DNA from: Trogon surrucura
Lineage: Eukaryota > Chordata > Aves > Trogoniformes > Trogonidae
DNA: 64,000 nucleotides
NCBI GenBank assembly: GCA_020746105.1
Contig: CM036622.1
Coordinates: 20,189,487-20,253,486, forward strand
Direction: 5' to 3'
Part shown: piece after piece, positions 38,696-50,232 of the stretch
Numbering within the stretch: the first letter of the stretch is position 1
Layout of the letters: every line of letters starts with the position of its first letter
Notes under the pieces: model-generated
Seen by the model: only the letters and a program-made list of their open reading frames with translations
Databases searched by the model: none
What the model was told of the DNA's origin: nothing
Position numbers and translations under genes: made by a program

Positions 38696-41600
38696 TATTT
38701 AGGAGAGGGAAAGGAGTCATTGGGTGCAAGGATCCAGAAAGTGGGCACAGCAAGCTCTCACCTCTTGGAGACGGATCACCAGCACCACAGACAGTCGACA
38801 GTGTCGAGGTCAGGTTGTCGGCTGTACGGCACGAGGGGTACAAGGGCTGGGGGGCAGCTTGCTGGCTGGATCCAGCCTATGGCAGAGAAGCAATATGTGG
38901 CCCCAGGACCCTCATCCTCAGTGGGTAAGACCTGACAGCTTAGCTGAACATCCCTCCATGGATCCTTTCCCAATTGGGTCCCATGTGACCTCCAGGTAAA
39001 GCTGTACAGGTGGTTGCATCCTTCCTAAGGCAATGAGGAGCTAGGTGAGGCAGAAATATCCTGATTTCCCTTTCACTGTCCAAATATCCTTTGTCCTGGA
39101 GGGTTTGCACAACCCCTACCTGCCATGAGAGCTGGACAGTATCCATCACCCTGCCTTGGCTGGGCTGCATGGAGTACTTCCAAAAGGAGATGAGTGACAT
39201 GGGTGCTCATACCATTTTGCAATTCACAAGGATTTGTGCTCCTTTGAAAACTTTCATTCTGCATAAGCGAAGGCCTTTAAATATTTTTAAAGGCACTCGA
39301 GAGACACATAAATATTTGGGTATGGTCAGCCCTCATTTAGACAAATAGAACTGCCTACAGGAACCCTCAAAGATGCTCGCATCACGCCAAGGATCAGTGT
39401 GGGGCTGATTTCTCCTTTGAAGATTGCTTGTTTGATTTGTTCACTGCTCTGTTCCATCTTTTGTTGTCCTTTTCAACCCCTGCAGAGAAAAGCAGTGACA
39501 TGATTTATAGATGTGTTCAAAAGTATTTGAATATTTGCAGCCAGCTACCTTGTTGGTAGGACAAATGAATCCTTGTCTTTACTCCCAGAAAGAATTACCA
39601 CCTCCTTCTTTTATTTCCTTGTCTTGCTATTTTAATTTTTTCCTCTGTACAGACAGCAGCATTAGGCCCACTAGAGAATAAATTAATATCAATGAGACAG
39701 GGCAAAGATGCAGTATGCAGCAGTTCTCTCCCAAAGTTACAATGAACGGAGAGGTGACATCGCAGCAGATAACACACACATCATTTTTGGGAAACATCCA
39801 TGTTCAAGTTCACAGTGCACACGCTCTTCTAATGATTTCATATAGTCATTGTCTCTTTTCTGTTACAAATGCAGGTGCAGCCGGAGTCAACCTGTGCAAT
39901 AGGCTAGGAACACTGGGAAGTGAGACACCGGCTTTGCTGTGAAATCCCAAATCAAGGACTGTTTTTAATTTGAAAATGCGTTGCTCAGGAATTAATGGAA
40001 TTGATTCCATGCTGGCAGGGAAAACAAAGAGAGATGTGTTTCCAACAGGGGACAGAGAGGGAGAAACATTGTCTATCTGATCATAAACACTGCACCGGTT
40101 AAGTCCTCCCTTCAAAACTTTCTTCTTGGACTCTGCCTGAGCCCAGCCATTTGCCCAGGATGCCTTTTGGGCAACTGGGCTGCAACTATGGGGATGCCAT
40201 CACAGATCTCCAGTTTAATTAAAAAACATGAGGAAATCATCTCAGTGAGACACGGACTCGAGCCCAAGGTTGGAGCTAATGGCTCCCCAGGTACTTTCTC
40301 TGCTCCCTCTCGACTCCTCCCTTTTGTAGCCACCCAAAACAGGGGAGTATCAGGTGGGGCTTACAGAACATGTTTCCCTTTACAAGGCTGCTCTGGTAGT
40401 TCCCAGCTCTGGAGGCTTTCACAGCAAAAGAAGAGCAGCACAGCCTGGGCAAGGGGCAGACTGGAAAGCAGAATCTTCCATGAAGCAAAGAAATGCAACC
40501 CTGCCCTCCTCCTGCCAAAATATTTACAAAAAATAGCCAGCTTTAAAAGGAAGTTTTATGAAAAGCTAGTTGACAACACAGTTTTTGAAAATGTAAGTGC
40601 TAGGCTTTTCGCTGCAACAAAATGGCTCACAGAGGAGTAAATATTTCGTGAGCACCATGAGCATTTCTTGCTATGGAAAAAACATTTCCCATGGAAATCT
40701 CTGATGGTGAAAACAGGCCTTCCTGATGAGTAAGCATAAACAGAAGTGGCTTCTGTTCAGTTCTTTGCAAGCTGCTGTCCCCTTGCCAAGCACAAAGGAA
40801 GGGTAACTCCCAGGAGTGCTCTGCGAGAGCTCAGCAGCCCAAAGCTCAGCACCACCACCTCCTGAAAGCCACTGTGGGACTGAAGGGACAGGAGTGGTGG
40901 CATAGCACATCTGGCAATGCTGTGTGTGCAGCAGGCAGTGACATGGGTACCACACACATGTAGGGTTTGAGGGTACGATGGGGAGGACTGGTTGGGCAGC
41001 TACATGGAGGGTCTGGTTAGCAAACAGCAATGAGCTGGACTTTGAGGAGGGGCAAAAGTATTCAGAGCTGTGAAACACAGTGCAATAGCTTGCCAGCGGC
41101 TGGTGCAGGAGGTTGGGAAGCTGTTAAAAGAGGGGTAAAAGAACTGCTGGGAGGGGAGGGCTAGCAAGGGAGCCTGGGGAAGGATGGAGGAGGCTCTACC
41201 AGGGCAGCCACATGCACAGATGCTCCTGTCAGCCAGTTGTGCCACTTTTTTCATCCAAATGCTTGCTGCCTTCACATCTGCTCTAAGTGTTAGGCCTGCT
41301 GTGAGTGTAAATGCATCTTACTCCTGTGGCTCCAAGCAGAGATGCAGGCGGCTGCAGGAGCTTGTTAGCAGGCTGGGGGAGCACAGGATTATGGGCAGGA
41401 GATGCTCACTCTCTTGCAAGGCTGTCCTCACATTAACTCTGCAAGGCTGACAGTTAAACAGCAAGAGATTGCCAAGTTTTTGCCAAAAGCACAACTGAGC
41501 AATGTCAATTGACTCATACCTTTTATGCAAATACTTCCACTTCTCTCACTGTAGTGGAAGCCCTGCTTCAGGTTTGTCTACACCTAGAATGCTTTGAGCA

Positions 41601-42284
41601 TCACTAGGAGCAAGGAGCAATGTAACTGTTGATTCTGTCATAACCAAAAACCATTTTTCCTTCATTTTCTTCCTGAACTACGTAATCACCAGAGAGCTAA
41701 ATTGTTTGGGTTTTTTGCATGATAAAAAACTCAATGCTGCCCTCTGTCAGAAATGCAACAGTATTGATCTTAAGTTGCTTGTCATTAATTAACAAGTACC
41801 AGGTATTCTTTGTGTGGCACTGCTTTTAACCTTCAATCCACTTCATCACATATGAGCCTACTCCATAAAGGCAATTCAATTTCTTTCCTCTGTGCTATTT
41901 CATGTGCTGAACATCTGATAGTGCTTAATAATAATGCACCTCCATTGCTCAGGTATTTATGGTGACAGCTAACCTAAGGATGACTTAATGAAAAGAAGAT
42001 ACATCCAGGTAAAAAAACAAAAAACAAATAGTGTTGTTACTGCTTGTGTTTGGTGCAGTTTAAGTGAACGAATACACGGGCACTCTTTTAAATGCTGGTT
42101 AACTTACTGCGCAGGATAACTTCCTATTTCATGAAGGTCAAGTTGAGAGCAAGGCCCCCAGTTAAACTGGGAGAAAGCAAGACCCCACCCCAGTATGGCA
42201 CGGCACCCCCAAGCTGGTGTATGTTAGTCCCATGCAGTGTGGCTGTAAAATGTGTGTCTAGTCTGCCTCTGTGTCTAGTTATGC
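38696..42284. other. Interval without recognised genes
   Basis: The first few hundred bases (to about 38930) may be the 3' part of the retroviral remnant, since a short open frame follows the integrase stop, but it matches nothing I know. Beyond that there are no repeats or exons that I can support. The 157-codon frame at 40167-40640 has an overlapping minus-strand frame and chance-like composition. Confidence 0.45.
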
Positions 42285-42380
42285 CATAGAATCATAGAAT
42301 CATAGAATCATTACGGTTGGAAAAGATCTCTAAGATCATCAGGTCCAACCGTCAACCCAACATTACCATGACCACTAGTC
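42285..42380 (-). mobile_element. CR1 LINE extreme 3' fragment, about 95 bp
   Basis: CATAGAATCATAGAATCATAGAATC is three copies of the reversed CR1 terminal octamer. GGTTGGAAAAGATCTCTAAG, ATCATCAGGTCCAACCGTCA and ACATTACCATGACCACTAG follow, closely parallel to the CR1 at 28031. Only the last 95 bp or so of the element was inserted or survives. Confidence 0.92.
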
Positions 42381-45300
42381 TGTTCCATCTATATTTCTGT
42401 CCAGGGGTGGGTTTGACACACTAAGAGAAGTGATAACCTCTAAAGAGATAAATTATAGCTCTCAGCAACTATCTATCAAATAAATGGCTAAATACAGAGT
42501 TGCTTGGTCACAGCACACTCTGCTGGAGTAGAACAAGGGAAAAAAGAGTGCTGTTACAGGGGATGCTGCCTGGCTAAGTCACCTCTCGGCAGAGACTGGT
42601 GAGATTTACAAGCTGCAGACTTACAGATTGCTGCCTGCAACCACCAGCTAGGGGGATGCATGTACCAGGGACACCACAGCTGCCCCTGGCGCACACTTGA
42701 GACACCTTTTCTCTGCCACCATGTCCCACAGACATTTAAGTCTATCTCCACAAGGGTGTGACAGCCATGGAAGGGATCAAATGGCCAAGAGCGCTCTGAG
42801 AGCCTCCCTTCTCCTTACATCCCCACATGTGTTGCCTTTGCAGTCTTGCTGGGGTCACCAACACAAAGTCCTTTCACATCCCTGAGATGCGATGGTAAGG
42901 AAGATCCCATCTTGTGGGCAATCTGCCCTTGGAGGCCACTTCAGATAGCACAGTCATGCTCTCCAGCATCGGCTGGCAAGGCCAGCAGCCAAAAGAAGGA
43001 AATCTGGGATTGTAAAACACCACATTTGGTCTGGAGCCACAAGCACAAAGCACCAGGATGCATCAATTGTCAGGCAGGTGTTGCCCTGGAGAAGGCACAG
43101 AAGTCTGGGATGTTTTTCTGAACCCTGACTGAAGACGCCGCAGATACCACTTGGTTTTACAATGATTCACTGAAACTCAAGAAGGGCAATTCACCAGGGA
43201 AATCAAAAGGAGTAATTAAGAGAACACAGTAATTAAAAATGTATCCTAAGAGATCCTGTACGTGACATCCTCATCAGACAGAGAAGCATGCTTTTACCCA
43301 CCCCAGGTTACACAAAGTCTGAGGAAAACTGCAGCCACAAAGTTGCCATGGTTACAGATGCACAAAACTGAGAGCAGTGAGATGTCCTGCTCTGCCACAA
43401 ACACAGCATGCATCTTCGAGCTGCAACTATTTAATTGACCTTGGATTATGCAACTTGAAAAGAAAAAAAAAAACAAGAACATAAACAAAACAGAAGTCCT
43501 AATATGTTCAGGGATGTGAAAGTTGACAGATTAAAGAAGATGTTTTAATATATGCACGTCGTACAGGGTGTGGGGAGGAATAGATGTTATGTTACTGGAC
43601 TGTAAATCGAGGCACTCATTATGCAATTCTCATTCCATGCCCAAAACTTCTGCTTAGATTTGTTTATATTACCTTCTGTCCTAGAGACACCTGCATTTAA
43701 CACGCTGATGCATTATGTATGTATTTGTGTGCATGTATTCTAAGATGTAGTCGTAATACATCATAAAGCCTAAGCACTAATTACCACATGCTAATGTAGC
43801 AAATTCACCACACGTTAGTTTCCATCAAAACCAGACTTCCTTTGCATACACAGTGCCAGGTAAAACCTCATGTGGCCTGATCAGAGCGGAAATGATAGGT
43901 GCATAACAACCACTTGAATAGACTTTCCGTGCTATTTGCTGACAAATATCCTAGTGATAAACGCATAAGAAACCACTGAGGGTTTTAACATCACAGCGTT
44001 TACTGCACATGGTAAGGAAACTGGATTTCACTGTCTGAATGCATTCCCAAGGGCACACTGATACACAGACGTGTTTCTAAGGTAGTGGTAGTAAAACAGA
44101 ACCTCACTTTTTAAAATTTCTGAAGGTGTCTTGCTATTTTTCCAAAAGCTATCATCATCTGGTTGTGAAGGGCTGCCACAGCAAACTTAAAAGGCAGCAT
44201 CTTGACTCTATAAGTGAGTCTATAGGCAGGAAAAAGATGTCTGGAAACACAGGCTGAGTTTAAATAGTTATTTCCTGAGTAGGAAGTAACTCACCTAAGG
44301 GTAGGACCAGAGCCAGGTTCTATCCCCTGCCCTCAGGCTCCCAGTCCACAGGACTTCATTGAACCACCTTCCTTGTCCTGGTCACCAGAGAGCAAGCAGC
44401 TTTTCTGTGGCAGTGAGGAGGTTGTTCCTCCTTCCTCAAACATGGATACACGTGGGACAGGCAAATTACATACTCATACTTTTTGCACAGATGTGGCTTG
44501 CTGAAGGTGCGTGGATGGAAGTACAGCAACTTCCACTGAGCTGTAGAGTTGATTGCATCTCACTGACACTTTGGGACAGTAAAGCTTTTCTGAGTTGAGG
44601 CTGTCTCTCAGCAGATGCAACAGGATAGCCAGCCTTGTTTCTGGGAAGAGGAGAAAACTAAACAACAACCTTTTTTTTTTTCAAAAATCTGAACTTTCTC
44701 TCCATTTTCAAAATATGGGTTTGTAATTCCTAAGCTACAGATATGCAGTATAAAAGGTAAAATAGTTTTCCTCAGAAGCACTGCCCTATAGATAATAACG
44801 CATGATAACACAGAGCAACCTGAGTTTCAGACATCAAATTTCAATAAATCTGTTAGAAGTATTGGTTTGTAGGCAATGAAATTACAGTCAGCATTTGGCT
44901 ATAACGGATTACAACTGCTGGGTTACTAATAGGACTCAGGCATTACATAAACCATACTTAGAAATGGTGTCATTTGCTTACCCATGCACGATTGCACCTT
45001 AGTTGTGTCACACTGCCGTCTTGGCTCAATTTCCCTGGAAGTAAGGTGGCCAGGGTCTATAATATCTCCCACAATGTGTGCAGGCATTTTGGTGTGAGCT
45101 GTGCTGCATGGTGCCCCTGCAGCTCCTGTGCAGCCCATGCACAAAACTGCATGGCCTTGCAATCCTCTCATCTGAGTGAGAGAGTCCATGGGCTTCTGTG
45201 GCAGCTGAAATGGATGCAAAAAGTTTAACTTTGAGCTACTGGGGCTCTTTCACCTTAAAAATTCAGCTTGGAACTAGACTTCTTGAAGTGTGTATTTTTC

Positions 45301-47538
45301 TGAACAGTTACTTTCCTCCATGCCACCCAGTTATTTAATTGTACTGCGGCTGAACAGCTGGCCCAGTGTTTCTTCAAACAGTTGTATATTTAACCATTAG
45401 CCACTGGATTCATTTTTTTTGCATAGCCTTCTCTATAGAAAAACTCAGTCATTCACCCCAAGAAGGAACAAAGACTCTTCTTTTCCTCCATCCCTGCTCC
45501 AGTACTCAAGTGAGACCCATCAGATCTGCAGCACACACAATAAAGAACTGCAAAGGATTATCTTGTCCCTTAAACTGGAACGTAGCTGGGGTTGCCAGCC
45601 TAATCTTGGGTAGCACAGGAACTGGCTTCAAGAATAACCCTTCAGGCCATCTCATCTGGTGCTCTTCCCAAGAGAGAGGCCAACACCATCTGATTTGGAA
45701 AAAGAAGCAAGAAAACCTAACAGTGCTACTACAAAGGTTAGCTTTGGTCTGGGACCATGAGGGATGGCAGCTTCTAAATCCTTTGAATGGTGTGTTGCTG
45801 GGAATGTAACTCTCAGCTCTTCCAGCTCTCCATATGGCAGCAGCTTCTTTCAGACCGATGATAAAGAAAGCCAACAGTAAAGATTGGGGAATACTAGAAA
45901 GCTGCAAACAATTCACACATTTAAATCAAGCTCAAGTGAAAGAAGCAATTTCCAAAGTATTGGTTTGCATATTTACTGCATTGTACGTATCCCATACTCA
46001 CTCTTGGCAGCTTCCTTGCCTGTGAAGCACAGCAATTGCAATTACACTTCCTAAAGAAGTCCTGCACTTCATCTTAAACAACCCAAATGCCTTTTGCCAA
46101 ACCCACCTTAAAGGACTTATTTTTTTATGTTTTAGAAGTCAGGACAGCCATCAAGTCTGACTTCAGTGTAAGCATTCCTTCATGTGATGCATCATTTTTG
46201 CGCTTGGCAAAGAAGATTACAGTTCTTTCTCTGCTGAGTGCTACTCTATAAGCTAATTGCTATGTTAATGAGCAGACATTCTTTTACTATGAACTTTTTT
46301 ATACCCCACACAGTAGGGTATTTAGGTTTTCTGTGAAGAAAATAGAAAGAGATCCAGTCAGTGTCTGAAGTGCTATATGTTTGTTATTTTCTACCTTACC
46401 CTTTATAACATCATATGAGTCGATGTTTCTGTGATTTCTCTTTTTTATTTTTTTGTGAACATCTAACGCAGTCACTGGGAGTTGCCACTGCAGCAGTGCT
46501 GTCTGTGGAAAAAAGAGGGATCAAGGAGAGATAACATATTTAAACAATTTAAATCCAAACACACAAACAATAGAGCTACCACTTCAACTGTGAAGCAGAA
46601 GGTGACTCCATGGAAATAGGTGTTAGCTTGCTGAAACCACCCCAATTCACTATTCTCTTCAACTCCTGCGATATGTAGGACTCCTCCTACCAAGGAGGGC
46701 ATGGTTCTAGTAAGCTCTATGCAAGTTCACAGGTGTCAAATAGTCACACTTCAAAGCAATGCTGCACAATGGTTGGCAGTGGGCATGCTTGTCTTCTGGC
46801 TAGCCTGAATCAGGGTCACCTGGAAAAATGGGACAGTCAGTTGCCTTCCTCAGTCACAGTCCAGATCTCAGAAGACGAGACAAAGAAAGCATTTGCCTTA
46901 CGGTCGCTTTGGACACCTGAGAAGAAAGATTTGACTCATTGCAGACTGGAGCCAGACAGTTCAGTCTCCTCTGCAGATGGGATGTGCTGGAGAAGTGGTG
47001 GGAGAAGGGTGGATCTACCAGCACTTCCCCAAGGGGTGGACAGTGGTCATCACTGAGCAGAGGAATTGGCCATAACTCACCCTCACTCAGTTTTGGGAAC
47101 CACAGTATTTGTTCTTGCATGAGAAAACTAACAGACTGATGAAAATGGAAGTAATCTATCTGAAAGAAGACTGGAGTGAAGAGCAAAGGGTTTTTTTAGC
47201 ATTGGGTTTGATGTTTCCTATTGTTTTTCAGGATGAACACAGCTCTCAGCTGCAGTTAGGGGGAAGCTGCAGCCTTGGAAAGGGGTATAATGCCTCTTCA
47301 TTTCACAGCAATTTGTCTTTAAACAAAGGTGATGAAAATTAGGCTGTGCTACACTGGAACAAAACTCCTATGAAAAACAAGAACAAAGAGCAACAGGCTG
47401 GACTGCTGTCACAGCTCAACCATCAAGTGAAGCAGGAACAGTTACCTTCTATGTCCAGACCTCATACCACTGCTATGGAGGTGTAAGACATAAAACTCTT
47501 TTGCTTACCTCTAAACTGACTTCCTAAAAATAGGACCA
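42381..47538. other. Interval without recognised genes
   Basis: No recognised repeats. An AT-rich block with octamer/homeobox-like cores lies around 43700-43810. Frames of up to 147 codons (45366-45809) overlap a 136-codon minus-strand frame and have no splice or family support. Confidence 0.45.
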
Positions 47539-48722
47539 TGTTTTGGTTTGGCCTGGCCGGATTTCGGCCGCGGGGGGGGAGCTGCAGGGTGGCTTCTGTA
47601 AGAAGCTGCTAGAAGCTCCCCAAGATTGATAGAGCCAATGCCAGCCGGCTCCAAAGAGGGACCCACCGCTGGCCAAGGCTGAGCCTATCAGTAAGGTGAT
47701 AGCAGAGGAACGCCTCTGTGAAAAACATATTTAAGAACGGGAAAAAGAACTGCGCCATAAAGGCTGGCACAGAGATGGAGGAGTGAGAATCTGTGCAGAC
47801 ACCAAGGTCAGTGAAGAAGGAGGGGGGGGAGGATGAGCCCCAGGCGCCGGAGCAGAAGGAGTCCCCCGGGTCTGTGGTGAAGACCATGGTAAAGCGGGTT
47901 GTCCCCCTGCAGCCCATGGGCGAGGTGCAGATGTCCACTGTGAGGATCACCGCATAGATGTCCACCGGGGACTCCACGCCGTGTGGGTGGATGCCTGAAA
48001 GGGGACTGTAGCCCATGGGAAGCCCGCATCAGAGCAAGTCGCTGCCGGAACCTGTAGCCCGTGGAAGAGAGGAATGCTCACGCTGGAGCAGGTTGGCCGG
48101 TGGGACTTTTGGGACGCTGCGGGTGGCTCACGCTGGAGCAGATTCCGCCAAAGGACTGCACCTCAGACTCACGAGGGGTGGGCTGCCCCTCGTGAGGTGT
48201 CTCACATCGAGCAGTTTGTGATGAATTGCCCTTCGTGGGACGACTCACGCGGAGAAGAGAGCGTGAAGCTTGTCTCTCATGAGAGGGACCCCACAATGGC
48301 CCTGGGGAAGAGTTGAAAAGTCCTCGCCCGGAGTGAAGAAGCGGTGAAACCAACATCAGATGGACTGACCGCAGCCCCCATTCCCTGTCCCCCTGCACCG
48401 CTCAGGGGGAGGAGGTGGAGAAACCGGGATTGATGTTAAGCCCGGGAAGAAGGGAGGGATGGGGGGAAGGTGTTCTGTTTAAGATCTGTTTGCTCTTTCT
48501 CACTTCTCACTACTCCTCTCTGATTAGTTCTCTTAATAAATGTACCTAATTTCCCCAAAACTGAGTCTGTTTTGCCCGGGATGGTAAATGAGAGTGATCT
48601 CCCTGTCCTTATCTCAAACCCTGAAGCCTTGGAAATATTTTCTCCCCCTGTCTAGCTGTGAAGGGGGAGTGAGAGAGCGGTTGTGTGGGTACCTGGCGGC
48701 TGGCCAGGGTCAACCCACGACA
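47539..48722 (+). repeat. Left (5') LTR
   Basis: It runs from TGTTTTGGTTTGG to AACCCACGACA. A TATTTAAG element at 47728-47735 may be the TATA box and AATAAA at 48535-48540 is the likely polyadenylation signal. If both are real, U3 is short and R is unusually long. The GC-rich middle contains repeated CACGCTGGAGCAG motifs (48079, 48129, and degraded at 48203). Frames on the antisense strand (for example 47609-48016) are non-coding shadows that recur in the other LTR. Confidence 0.92.
48079..48260 (+). repeat. Degenerate ~50-bp subrepeats in the left LTR
   Basis: CACGCTGGAGCAG occurs at 48079-48091 and 48129-48141, 50 bp apart, and decays to CACATCGAGCAG at 48203-48214. Each is followed by similar GGACTG/TGTGAGG-type text. 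The right LTR has the same array (49590 and 49640). Such arrays are typical of U3/R in some avian LTR families and may bind repeated factors. Confidence 0.7.
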
Positions 48723-48729
48723 GTCTTTT

Positions 48730-48746
48730 TGGTGGCCCGTATGGGG
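48730..48746 (+). other. Primer-binding site for tRNA-Ile
   Basis: TGGTGGCCCGTATGGGG starts with the obligatory TGG, the complement of a tRNA CCA end. It matches the 3' end of vertebrate tRNA-Ile(AAT) at all but one position (T in place of C at 48742, still able to pair as G-U). It lies 7 bases downstream of the left LTR, within the usual range. It would prime minus-strand DNA synthesis. Confidence 0.8.
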
Positions 48747-49035
48747 AAAGAAACCTGGGAAGGGAGGAATTTGAGATAAGGACAGTAGTTGAGAGAGGTA
48801 ACGGGCAAAACATGGACTGAGCAATGTTGAAGCGTAAAACGATTTTGGGGAATTTATGTTTTTGTGATTGAGGTGAAGGAACGAGGGGTGGATTGTGTGT
48901 AGATTGTTTAGTCTTGTTTGGTGTTGTGATGAATTTTGTTCTGATTTTGGTGTTGGGAGTCTTTGGTTTTTCTGTTTCAATGTTAATGTTGTGTGATGAA
49001 TGTAAATTTTAATAATTCTTAAATATGTGATTCAC

Positions 49036-49052
49036 AGAGGCGAGGGGTGGAA
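49036..49052 (+). other. Polypurine tract
   Basis: AGAGGCGAGGGGTGGAA is nearly all purine and ends exactly at the first base of the right LTR. This is where plus-strand DNA synthesis is primed in retroelements. Confidence 0.75.
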
Positions 49053-50232
49053 TGTTTTGGTTTGGCCTGGCCGGATTTCAGCGGCGGGGGGGGAGCTGAA
49101 GGGTGGCTTCTGTAAGAAGCTGCTAGAAGCTCCCCAAGATTGATAGAACCAATGCCAGCCAGCTCCAAAGAGGGACCCACCGCTGGCCAAGGCTGAGCCT
49201 ATCAGTAGGGTGATAGCAGAGGAACGCCTCTGTGAAAAACATATTTAAGAACGGGAAAAAGAACTGCGCCATAACAGCTGGCACAGAGATGGAGGAGTGA
49301 GAATCTGTGCAGACACCAAGGTCGGAAGGAGGGGGCGGGGAGGATGAGCCCCAGGCGCCGGAGCAGAAGGAGTCCCCCGGGTCTGTGGTGAAGACCATGG
49401 TGAAGCGGGTTGTCCCCCTGCAGCCCATGGGCGAGGTGCAGATGTCCACCGTGAGGATCACCGCATAGATGTCCACCGGGGACTCCACGCCGTGTGGGTG
49501 GATGCCTGAAAGGGGACTGTAGCCCGCGGGAAGCCCGCATCAGAGCAAGTCGCTGCCGGAACCTGTAGCCCGTGGAAGAGAGGAATGCCCACGCTGGAGC
49601 AGGTTGGCTGGTGGGACTTTTGGGACGCTGCGGGTGGCTCACGCTGGAGCAGTTTCCCCTGAAGGACTGCGCCTCAGACTCACGAGGGGTGGGCTGCCCC
49701 TTGTGAGGTGTCTCACGTTGGGCAGTTTGTGATGAATTGCCCTTCGTGGGACGACTCATGCGGAGAAGAGAACTTGAAGCTTGTCTCCCGTGAGAGGGAC
49801 CCCACAATGGCCCTGGGGAAGAGTGAAGAGTCCTCCCCCGGAGTGAAGAAGCGGTGAAACCAGCGTCGGATGAACTGACCGCAGCCCCCATTCCCTGTCC
49901 CCCTGTGCCACTCGGGGGGAGGAGGTGGAGAAGCCGGGATTGATGTTAAGCCCAGGAAGAAGGGAGGGATGGGGGGAAGGTGTTCTGTTTAAGATCTGTT
50001 TGCTCTTTCTCACTTCTCACTACTCCTCTCTGATTAGTTCTCTTAATAAATGTACCTAATTTCCCCAAAACTGAGTCTGTTTTGCCCGGGATGGTAAATG
50101 AGGGTGATCTCCCTATCCTTATCTCAAACCCTGAAGCCTTGGAAATATTTTCTCCCCCTGTCTAGCCGTGAAGGGGGGGTGAGAGAGCGGTTGTGTGGGT
50201 ACCTGGCGGCTGGCCAGGGTCAACCCACGACA
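49053..50232 (+). repeat. Right (3') LTR
   Basis: Collinear with the left LTR throughout, with about 4% substitutions and short indels (for example 9 bases missing near 49322). It has TATTTAAG at 49242-49249 and AATAAA at 50045-50050. A 229-codon antisense frame (49202-49891) is conserved only in part in the other copy, is rich in Gly, Leu, Pro and Ser, and is not considered a gene. Confidence 0.92.

Larger units (their letters stand above)
48723..49052 (+). other. Internal region of the ERV, 330 bp, non-coding
   Basis: It begins GTCTTTT, then the primer-binding site. From 48770 to 48852 it contains three blocks exactly complementary, in order, to blocks of the adjacent LTR (see findings). 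It then becomes T/G-rich without open frames and ends in the purine tract. Normal retroviral internal regions are 5-8 kb, so nearly all of it is missing or was never there. Confidence 0.88.
47539..50232 (+). mobile_element. Non-autonomous two-LTR endogenous retrovirus
   Basis: Two direct repeats of about 1.18 kb (47539-48722 and 49053-50232), each starting TGTTTTGG and ending CACGACA, flank an internal segment of only 330 bp. A primer-binding site lies 7 bases after the left LTR and a purine tract abuts the right LTR, so the element is laid out as a provirus and is not a chance duplication. No gag, pol or env coding is present. It must have been copied by proteins from another element. By eye the LTRs differ at roughly 45-50 positions plus small indels (about 4%), so the insertion is not recent. 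No clean target duplication is seen: the left flank is GACCA and the right flank GGCAT. Confidence 0.9.

Noticed and set aside
49202-49891. 229-codon minus-strand frame
   Set aside because: Antisense to the right LTR. The left LTR keeps only pieces of it in shifted frames, so it has not been under coding constraint.
47539-50232. Segmental tandem duplication of a 1.2-kb genic sequence
   Set aside because: TG...CA borders, primer-binding site, polypurine tract and AATAAA all fit LTRs; no gene-like content.
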